A stretch of 18,915 nucleotides of DNA from Clostridium sp. (GTDB taxonomy: Bacteria > Bacillota > Clostridia > Lachnospirales > Lachnospiraceae), in the NCBI GenBank assembly GCA_023664325.1, contig JAMPFS010000051.1, positions 1 to 18,915 on the forward strand. Direction: 5' to 3'. Positions 13,553-18,915 of this stretch are shown piece by piece. Each line of letters opens with the position of its first letter. Position 1 is the stretch's first letter. The notes under the pieces are model-generated. The model was given only the letters and a program-made list of their open reading frames with translations, was not told the DNA's origin and made no database searches. A program made the translations under genes and the position numbers.

Positions 13553-14701
13553 ATGAAAGAAATAAATGGAATCTATGCATCCGCAAAGATTTTCACAACA
13601 AGCAATACGGATACTGCCATCGACAATTATGCGATAGCACAGCTACAAATGTTATGCGATAACGAGTCACTTTCCGGTTCCCGCATCCGTGTTATGCCGG
13701 ATGTTCATCCCGGCAAGGTTGGAACAATCGGTCTGACGATGACCATTGGCGACAAAATCATGCCGAACCTTACCGGCATTGATATCGGCTGTGGCATCAG
13801 CCTTGCAGGAATCCGGGGAAAGGTAAAGGAATTTCAAAAACTCGATTCTGTCATACGGGAGCGCATACCATCCGGATTTCAGGCAAGGAAAGAAGTACAT
13901 CCACGGGCAGAAGATTTCGACTATGGCAGGCTGATTTGCTGTAACCACATCCAAAGGGAACGGTGCAGCAAAAACTTAGGCACTCTTGGTTCCGGCAACC
14001 ATTTTATTGAGTTAGACCAGGACAATGAAAAGAACACTTACCTGGTTGTACACTCCGGCAGCCGGCATCTCGGTAAAGAAGTAACAGAATATTACCTTGC
14101 ACAGGGGCAAAAGGAGCTTCAGGAAAAAGGGATTTCCCTGCCTTACGAATTAACCTACTTAGAGGGGGAGCTGAAAGAACAATACCTGCACGATGCGGCT
14201 GTCGTGACGGAATACGCAGCACGGAACCGTGAGATCATAATCGCTGAAATCTGCAAAGGAATGAAATTTAAAATAGAGGAATCCTATTCCTGCATTCACA
14301 ATTACATTGACCAATCAGATGAAACCAGGAAACAGTTTGGCGCTCCTCTTTTACGCAAAGGCGCTATTTCTGCAAAAACGGATGAACGCGTGATTATCCC
14401 CATTAATATGCGGGATGGAATCATTTTAGGAACCGGTCTTGGAAATCCGGAATGGAACTGTTCCGCCCCTCACGGTTCCGGCAGATTATGGAAACGGGAA
14501 GATGTGAAGAACCATTACACGGTTTCGCATTTTAAGTCCGCCATGAAAGGAATCTATTCCACCAGCATTGGGAAAGAAACGCTTGACGAAGCACCATTTG
14601 CTTACCGTGGCATGGATGAGATTCAGGAGGCGATTCAAAATACGGTAAAAATCGAAAAGGTGTTGAAACCGATTTATAACTTTAAAGCGGGGAATATGTA
14701 A
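13553..14701 (+). CDS. rtcB: RNA ligase RtcB, RtcB2 (PrfH-linked) type
   Basis: GTP- and Mn-dependent RNA ligase that joins 2',3'-cyclic phosphate or 3'-phosphate ends to 5'-hydroxyl ends. Motifs (numbered from the ATG at 13553, 382 aa): MPDVHPGKVGTIG (48-60), GIDIGCG with Asp77 and Cys80, GTLGSGNHF (144-152; His150), VVHSGSR (His167), CIHNY (His249) and SAPHGSGR with His307, the guanylylated histidine. The spacing His150-His167 equals that of E. coli RtcB (168-185), but the protein is shorter between Cys80 and His150, as in RtcB2 forms. The start is set by AAAGGA 7 nt upstream; the open frame to 13424 lies in the structured leader. Followed by prfH: together a ribosome rescue and rRNA repair operon. 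Confidence 0.95.
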   Translation: MKEINGIYASAKIFTTSNTDTAIDNYAIAQLQMLCDNESLSGSRIRVMPDVHPGKVGTIGLTMTIGDKIMPNLTGIDIGCGISLAGIRGKVKEFQKLDSVIRERIPSGFQARKEVHPRAEDFDYGRLICCNHIQRERCSKNLGTLGSGNHFIELDQDNEKNTYLVVHSGSRHLGKEVTEYYLAQGQKELQEKGISLPYELTYLEGELKEQYLHDAAVVTEYAARNREIIIAEICKGMKFKIEESYSCIHNYIDQSDETRKQFGAPLLRKGAISAKTDERVIIPINMRDGIILGTGLGNPEWNCSAPHGSGRLWKREDVKNHYTVSHFKSAMKGIYSTSIGKETLDEAPFAYRGMDEIQEAIQNTVKIEKVLKPIYNFKAGNM

Positions 14702-14839
14702 GCTGCCCTGTATTTTATTTAATTAAACTGGAAATTGCGAAATGCCTTATTTGTGCAATGCTTAGGGTGAATCAATACAAGCAAATTCACTTATTCGGGT
14801 TCCGCAATCATTGAATTTTTTTCAAAAGGAGAACGCACT
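14702..14839 (+). promoter_or_regulatory. rtcB2-prfH spacer with stem-loops
   Basis: The 138-nt gap is long for an operon of two cooperating genes. It contains ATTGC/GCAAT with inner AAAT/ATTT (14734-14759), GTGAAT/ATTCAC (14767-14790), and TTGAA/TTCAA (14811-14825) that runs into the AAAAGGAG site of prfH. No terminator and no convincing promoter is seen. Confidence 0.35.
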
Positions 14840-15421
14840 ATGATTATTCAAATAAGTTCCGGGCAGGGCCCGGCAGAATGTGAGTTTGCTGTAAAGAAAC
14901 TCTACGAAGCATTAAAATTAGAATTTGGGGATTTTGTCGAAATAAGCAGCCACCCCGGCAGGGAGCCTGGATGTTACGCTTCTATCCTGTTTGAAACAGA
15001 GCAGGATTTATCCGAATTAGAGGGCAGCATCCAGTGGATCTGCCAGAGTCCATTTCGTCCCAACCATAAAAGAAAGAACTGGTATGTAGACATAAGCGTG
15101 ATTCCCGAACAGGAAGTAATCCCTATGAATCCAGATATCAAATTTGAACGGTTTCACTGTGGCGGAAAAGGCGGACAAAACGTAAATAAGGTTGAAACAG
15201 GGGTACGCTTAACACATATCCCAACCGGCATTGTTGTCACTTCCACCAAAGAGCGAAGCCAGATTCTTAACCGTAAAAATGCGTTAGAAAAGCTCAACCA
15301 GCTCCTTGCGGAAAAGAAAACGGCACAAAAGGATTTACAGGTTCACAATGCCTGGAAGGAACATACAAGAATTGTCAGGGGCAACCCGGTTCGGGTGTAT
15401 CGGGGGATGGATTTCACCTAA
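14840..15421 (+). CDS. prfH: Peptide chain release factor-like protein PrfH
   Basis: A 193-aa release-factor homologue with the peptidyl-tRNA hydrolysis motif GGQ at residues 111-113 (CGGKGGQNVNKVETGVRLTH) and the PrfH-specific segment SIQWICQSPFRPNHKRKNWYV at about 63-83. It lacks the N-terminal and codon-recognition domain of RF1/RF2. Published work on PrfH shows that it binds ribosomes with a cleaved 16S decoding centre (as made by colicin E3), hydrolyses the nascent peptidyl-tRNA, and so allows RtcB2 to reseal the rRNA. AAAAGGAG lies 8 nt before the ATG. The gene ends 8 bp inside the convergent diguanylate cyclase gene. Confidence 0.94.
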   Translation: MIIQISSGQGPAECEFAVKKLYEALKLEFGDFVEISSHPGREPGCYASILFETEQDLSELEGSIQWICQSPFRPNHKRKNWYVDISVIPEQEVIPMNPDIKFERFHCGGKGGQNVNKVETGVRLTHIPTGIVVTSTKERSQILNRKNALEKLNQLLAEKKTAQKDLQVHNAWKEHTRIVRGNPVRVYRGMDFT

Positions 15422-16904
15422 CCAATGACGGATTTTCCCTTTTCATTTCCATTTTACGCTCATACATGGCATCATCTGCCCGCTTGTGGATTTCCTCTAA
15501 CTTTTCATTCTTTCTATTCATCGTATAGCCCATGGCAATACTCAGTGGGAAATTATATTTTTTACTCTCTGCCTCGCAAACCTGCTCTACCCTTTGGATA
15601 TCCTCCTGCATCCGGGAACAGTCCTCACCGGTATACAAAACCACGAACTCATCACCGCCTGTCCGATACACATCCTTTGCCCCCAACATTTCCTGCTGCA
15701 TGATTTTTGCCGCTGTCGCAATCATCTGATCCCCCACTGCATGTCCCAAAGTGTCATTTGTATGCTTGAGTCCGTTCAGGTCGCACACGATTACGCCAAT
15801 TTGCAAATCCTTGCTTCCTTCCTCCGCCATTCTGTCATCCAGTTTCTGGATATCCTCCTCAAAACAGGTTCGGTTCTTAGCACCGGTATTGACATCCACA
15901 TACGCCTTCTTATGCAAAAGGTTTGTGTAATTGTAACTGTCCGTGATGTCATTTAAGATGTACATATGTCCATAATTTTCCCCGCTCTTATCAATCTGCT
16001 GGTCGTCCAGCGCATAAACCCGTTCATCATGAAACAGGTAGTCCCTGTTTTCCAGCAGCGTATTGATACGCGGTATGTCTTTCTGTGCGGACACTGCTTT
16101 TTCTTCGGTTTCCGGAATCAGCGTTTTAGCCTGCCGGTTCAGATAGAGAATCATGTCGCTGTTATTAAACACAACAATACCGTCCTTTAAATTATCAATC
16201 GCCTGCTCCTTTGCCAGCGTAATCGTATCAAACAGATGATACCGGAACATCAGCACGGACTGGAGAAGGGTGACAAACAAATATCCGAACAGTGTACAGT
16301 CATAGCCTTTGCATACCCCGCTAAAGAACAACAGCAGCGATCCTGCCGCCAAAAACATCATCATCAAAATGAGCCAAATCTGCTTTTTCTCATTCTCATT
16401 TTCAATCATGCGGTGCTTTTTGAGGCAGATATAACAAATGATAATACAGTATGTCAAAATGACAACGGTATGGAGATTATAGAAAAAACCATGACCAAAT
16501 ACGATATGTGGAAACACACCCTCTTCCGTAAACGAAATGCTGCTGTAAAACAGCTTGTGGTGCTCACAGGTATGCACCATTACCGCTATTGATGCCTGAT
16601 ATAAAATAATAACCGTCTCCAGCCATCTCGGAAGCTTTACATGGCAATACTCCAACACAAACAGAAACAGAAAGAGCACAATAAAAGGCTTACCCAAATA
16701 AGAAATCTTAACAGCCATCAGTGCATCCTCAAGATTCGTTGCCTTTAATTCAAATAAATACCCTACAAAATTCAGCAGCAGCGATATTTCCATCATTGTC
16801 AATATATTCTGAATCTTAGATGAATTTTGAAAATAGGTGTATATGAGTTCCACTGCCAAAATTGTAATTCCCACGTATTGAAGCACCAAAAACATTTGAT
16901 ACAT
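15414..16904 (-). CDS. Membrane-bound diguanylate cyclase (7TM-PAS-GGDEF)
   Basis: A 496-aa protein that would make cyclic di-GMP from two GTP. Residues 1-225 hold about seven membrane segments of the histidine-kinase 7TM sensor type; then a PAS-like domain (GIVVFNNSDMILYLNRQA, about 240-260, to ILNDITDSY); then the GGDEF domain from about 335 with VCDLNGLKHTNDTLGHAVGD and an intact RTGGDEFVVL (GGDEF at 416-420). No RxxD product-inhibition site is seen five residues before it, so feedback inhibition may be absent. The start is the ATG at 16904 (GGAGGAGA upstream); the frame opens 21 codons earlier without a good site. Confidence 0.92.
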   Translation of the reverse strand: MYQMFLVLQYVGITILAVELIYTYFQNSSKIQNILTMMEISLLLNFVGYLFELKATNLEDALMAVKISYLGKPFIVLFLFLFVLEYCHVKLPRWLETVIILYQASIAVMVHTCEHHKLFYSSISFTEEGVFPHIVFGHGFFYNLHTVVILTYCIIICYICLKKHRMIENENEKKQIWLILMMMFLAAGSLLLFFSGVCKGYDCTLFGYLFVTLLQSVLMFRYHLFDTITLAKEQAIDNLKDGIVVFNNSDMILYLNRQAKTLIPETEEKAVSAQKDIPRINTLLENRDYLFHDERVYALDDQQIDKSGENYGHMYILNDITDSYNYTNLLHKKAYVDVNTGAKNRTCFEEDIQKLDDRMAEEGSKDLQIGVIVCDLNGLKHTNDTLGHAVGDQMIATAAKIMQQEMLGAKDVYRTGGDEFVVLYTGEDCSRMQEDIQRVEQVCEAESKKYNFPLSIAMGYTMNRKNEKLEEIHKRADDAMYERKMEMKRENPSLVR

Positions 16905-16967
16905 AAGTCTTCTCCTCCGTTTTTCCATTGATATCTTCGTCGAGTGATTCATATCATTTATAACCAC

Positions 16968-16997
16968 ATAGTATCACGTGCGGCACCTGCAAGTCAA
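16968..16997 (-). promoter_or_regulatory. Promoter of the diguanylate cyclase gene
   Basis: On the minus strand TTGACT (16992-16997), 18 bp, TACTAT (16968-16973), with the predicted start about 56 nt before the ATG at 16904. Confidence 0.55.
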
Positions 16998-17197
16998 CCA
17001 TTTATATACGCAAGTTTATGACGTTCATCCCTTTTCTGTTATTTTGTATTTTCTAACACTGGATTTTCTCCAACGCTAAGATGTTCGTCCACCACCATTC
17101 CTTTAACGGGGCAGTCAATTCCACATAAAACTTTTTATCTAATGTTTCGTCTCACCGGACACTGACGGCTTATACTTTGCCTCAGACGAAAATTATC
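16998..17197. other. Intergenic stretch without a confident gene
   Basis: Between the divergent diguanylate cyclase and tetR promoters. A minus-strand frame of 31 codons (17039-17134: KVLCGIDCPVKGMVVDEHLS and on to a stop) looks protein-like but has no start codon with a ribosome binding site and could be the tail of a lost gene. Nothing else was seen. Confidence 0.3.
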
Positions 17198-17226
17198 TTG
17201 ACAAACCCCTTCTTATAATGTATGTT
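17198..17226 (+). promoter_or_regulatory. Promoter of the tetR-CPBP operon
   Basis: Consensus TTGACA (17198-17203), 17 bp, TATGTT (17221-17226). A perfect palindrome overlaps the -10 box and the start region, suggesting repression. The leader is about 100 nt long and carries a CAACTG/CAGTTG stem (17261-17281). Confidence 0.6.
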
Positions 17227-17234
17227 ATATAACA
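17223..17234. promoter_or_regulatory. 12-bp palindromic operator, probably for the TetR regulator
   Basis: TGTTATATAACA is a perfect palindrome overlapping the -10 box and start region of the tetR promoter. TetR proteins usually bind such symmetric sites in their own promoter and block transcription until a ligand binds. Confidence 0.55.
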
Positions 17235-17331
17235 ACCATAATGGAAATGAACAAAACGAACAACTGCCAAAAAAACAGTTGCGAAAACAGCGTTTGCTCA
17301 TCTCTACAACCATAATAAAAAGGAGGAACCT

Positions 17332-17907
17332 ATGCCACCGAGAGCAAAAATAACAAAAGACATGATAATCCATGCAGCCTTTTCAATTGTCCGTGAAAAG
17401 GGGGCTGATAAAATCACCGCCCGCAGCATTTCCGAGCAGTTAGGCTGTTCTACGCAGCCTGTTTTATATTATTTTTCTACCGTTGATGATATCAAAAAAG
17501 CAGCGTATGAAGAAGCGGACAAATATCACTCGGAATTTATCCTGAACACGGAAAATACTTACCAAAATCCCATGCTTGCGATCGGAATGAACTATATCCG
17601 ATTTGCGACAGAGGAAGCCAATCTGTTCCGTTTCCTGTTCCAAACAAATGAGTTCGCAGGGGCAAATCTGCTGGATTTGACAAATGCGCAAGAGTTAGCG
17701 CCAATTATGAATGTGCTGCAACAGGAATTACATGTATCAGAAAATGAAGCAAATGAAATCTTTCGTACATTATTTATCTTTGTGCATGGCTATGCAAGTT
17801 TATTTGCCAATAATGCCCTGATCTATGACGAGACACAAATAATCAATGACCTTACGAAAGTCTTTAACAATACCGTTTGTACAGTGAGAGGAGAGAATCA
17901 TGAATAA
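17332..17907 (+). CDS. TetR/AcrR-family transcriptional regulator
   Basis: A 191-aa TetR-type repressor. The HTH is at residues 8-55 (ITKDMIIHAAFSIVREKGAD, then ITARSISEQLGCSTQPVLYYF), and the rest is the helical ligand-binding and dimerisation domain. A strong AAGGAGG site precedes the ATG at 17332. The stop overlaps the start of the CPBP membrane protease gene by 8 nt, so the two are translationally coupled and the regulator probably controls its partner as well as itself through the palindrome at 17223-17234. The ligand is unknown. Confidence 0.93.
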   Translation: MPPRAKITKDMIIHAAFSIVREKGADKITARSISEQLGCSTQPVLYYFSTVDDIKKAAYEEADKYHSEFILNTENTYQNPMLAIGMNYIRFATEEANLFRFLFQTNEFAGANLLDLTNAQELAPIMNVLQQELHVSENEANEIFRTLFIFVHGYASLFANNALIYDETQIINDLTKVFNNTVCTVRGENHE

Positions 17908-18640
17908 ACTATACCAAAAAAACGAATTACATTTTGCGCTTGTGTGGATTGGAATATATGTCGTACTGTTAAGTGTCGGCGACAGCGTTTCCGAGTCCAT
18001 CGGCGTTACGAAGTCAGCGACCGTATTGCTCGGTATTGCCATGACCGCTTTTTTATCTTTATGGATACATAAAAATAATTTACAGGAAAAATATGGCCTT
18101 TGCAAATTTCAGGGTGAATTAAAACAATATTTATACTTTATACCGCTTGTATTGTTGGCAGCCGCAAACCTTTGCTGGGGGCTCCGCCTGAATTTTTCCG
18201 TTTTGGAATCCCTGCTTTATTTTGTGAGCATGCTGTTTGTCGGTTTTTTAGAGGAGGTCATTTTCAGGGGATTCCTGTTTAAAGCGATCTGCCAGTCCAA
18301 TGTGAAACGTGCCATTATCATTTCCGGTGTCACCTTCGGCATTGGCCACATTGTCAACCTATTAAACGGGGAAGAATTTTTCCGCACACTGCTGCAGGTT
18401 TGTTATGCGGTTGCTATCGGCATACTTTTCACGATCATTTTCTACAAAGGCAAAAGTCTGTGGCCATGTATTATCACGCATAGCGCAATGAACAGTCTAA
18501 GCACCTTTGGGAATGAAGAAATGCTTACCATGTCAAGGCATATTGCAATAAGTGTCTTTCTTTGCGTGGTCTCCATAGGATATACGGTATATATTCTTCG
18601 CAAAACAGGCGGGCAGGACAGTGATTTGGAAATCGCCTAA
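17900..18640 (+). CDS. CPBP-family intramembrane metalloprotease
   Basis: A 246-aa membrane protein of the CAAX protease/bacteriocin-processing (CPBP, Abi) family. The catalytic motifs are EEVIFRG (Glu118, Glu119, Arg123), GIGHIVN (His150) and ITHSAMN (His194, Asn198), embedded in about seven hydrophobic segments. Members of this family process prenylated proteins in eukaryotes; in Firmicutes they are linked to bacteriocin self-immunity and stress signalling. The ATG at 17900 overlaps the tetR stop (ATGAATAA). Co-expression with a TetR repressor suggests an inducible role, for example self-protection against a membrane-active compound. The substrate is unknown. Confidence 0.92.
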   Translation: MNKLYQKNELHFALVWIGIYVVLLSVGDSVSESIGVTKSATVLLGIAMTAFLSLWIHKNNLQEKYGLCKFQGELKQYLYFIPLVLLAAANLCWGLRLNFSVLESLLYFVSMLFVGFLEEVIFRGFLFKAICQSNVKRAIIISGVTFGIGHIVNLLNGEEFFRTLLQVCYAVAIGILFTIIFYKGKSLWPCIITHSAMNSLSTFGNEEMLTMSRHIAISVFLCVVSIGYTVYILRKTGGQDSDLEIA

Positions 18641-18749
18641 CGCTTAAAATTTCGCATAATTCAAGAATTAATCAGGCGAATTTGGGGCAAAATATTGATT
18701 ATTGCCTAAAATAATGGTATAATTAGGCGAAAAGAAAGGTGTTAGGCGA
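18633..18749. repeat. Array of TTAGGCGA boxes upstream of fic
   Basis: Five exact or near copies of TTAGGCGA lie in 117 bp: TCGCCTAA (18633-18640, inverted, on the CPBP stop codon), TCAGGCGA (18672-18679), TTGCCTAA (18702-18709, inverted, in the promoter spacer), TTAGGCGA (18723-18730, on the -10 edge) and TTAGGCGA (18742-18749, adjoining the fic ATG). This is far more than expected by chance and marks binding sites of a regulator, possibly the Fic protein itself. Confidence 0.65.
18695..18723 (+). promoter_or_regulatory. Promoter of the fic gene
   Basis: TTGATT (18695-18700), 17 bp, TATAAT (18718-18723), a strong sigma-A promoter; the start would be about 18730, some 20 nt before the ATG. 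Boxes of the TTAGGCGA type lie in the spacer and over the start region, as expected for repression. Confidence 0.75.
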
Positions 18750-18915
18750 ATGCGAATTTTTAATTATTCCAATTTAAAAGATCACAGATGGGATTCGGAA
18801 ATTCTTGGATTGGTAGCACAGATACATGAGTTTAAAGGGAAACAGGAATTATACCTTAAACAGAAACCTGCCGCACTGGAAAAACTGGTCGAGATAGCAA
18901 AAATACAAAGTACGG
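18750..18915 (+). CDS. Fic-family protein, N-terminal part (continues beyond the window)
   Basis: Fifty-five codons are visible from the ATG at 18750 (AAAGGTG upstream): MRIFNYSNLKDHRWDSEILG, then FKGKQELYLKQKP, then LEKLVEIAKIQST. This matches the N-terminus of Fic proteins that normally continue EASNxIEGI (the inhibitory helix region) and then the Fic core HxFxDGNGRxxR, which lies outside the window. Fic enzymes usually transfer AMP to target proteins and occur as toxins or as transcription-linked proteins with a C-terminal winged HTH. The last point would fit the operator array in front of this gene. Confidence 0.8.
   Translation, partial: MRIFNYSNLKDHRWDSEILGLVAQIHEFKGKQELYLKQKPAALEKLVEIAKIQST

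Noticed and set aside
17039..17134. Short minus-strand protein-like frame between the diguanylate cyclase and tetR
   Set aside because: No start with a ribosome binding site and no recognisable family; listed only as part of the intergenic stretch.

Overview
The window looks like accessory DNA from a low-GC Gram-positive anaerobe, most likely a clostridial Lachnospiraceae-type gut bacterium. The basis is strong AGGAGG-type ribosome binding sites, sigma-A promoters with extended -10 boxes, and the protein families present (Rpn nucleases with GxxQ repeats, iron alcohol dehydrogenase, Cys-rich hypothetical proteins). This placement is inference; no marker gene is present.

Layout. (1) 1-2160 is a decaying minus-strand patchwork: a metallophosphatase that has lost its N-terminal half, two small hypothetical genes, one intact PPP-type metallophosphatase, and remnants of a P-loop kinase-like gene and of other small genes. 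(2) 2167-4853 is an unrecognised module: a minus-strand operon of two hypothetical proteins plus an XRE regulator, divergent from a 161-aa hypothetical gene, with repeated TTTCTTGTAT boxes around the two promoters. (3) 4854-5217 has only an unrecognised broken reading frame. (4) 5218-10029 is a minus-strand redox/detoxification cluster: LysR regulator, then after a terminator an iron alcohol dehydrogenase, a flavodoxin-like protein, an aldo/keto reductase and a lipoprotein-like esterase. (5) 10165-13076 is a minus-strand Rpn nuclease, a zinc-ribbon protein, and a Phd/YefM antitoxin overlapping a 140-aa gene that is not a recognised RelE/ParE toxin. (6) 13227-15421 (plus) is the centrepiece: an RtcB2-type RNA ligase followed by PrfH, a release-factor homologue. 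In the literature this pair rescues ribosomes cut in the 16S decoding centre (PrfH releases the peptide, RtcB2 reseals the rRNA). (7) 15414-16904 (minus) is a membrane diguanylate cyclase. (8) 17198-18640 is a TetR regulator translationally coupled to a CPBP membrane protease. (9) 18750 to the end is the start of a Fic-family protein behind an array of TTAGGCGA boxes.

The most interesting signal is the roughly 290-nt leader of rtcB2-prfH. It has a good promoter, a stem-loop at the 5' end, a 25-codon ORF with a very strong ribosome binding site, and then hairpins of which two are mutually exclusive and one ends exactly at the rtcB2 ribosome binding site. A segment inside the small ORF is complementary to both ribosome binding sites. 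This is the architecture of a translation attenuator, and it would make sense for a ribosome-repair operon to sense stalled or damaged ribosomes. That mechanism is a hypothesis from the sequence alone.

The surrounding density of stress and defence functions (Rpn, Phd-linked pair, Fic, CPBP, RtcB2-PrfH) together with gene decay suggests a defence/accessory island. No transposase of an IS family, integrase, tRNA, rRNA or CRISPR array was seen.
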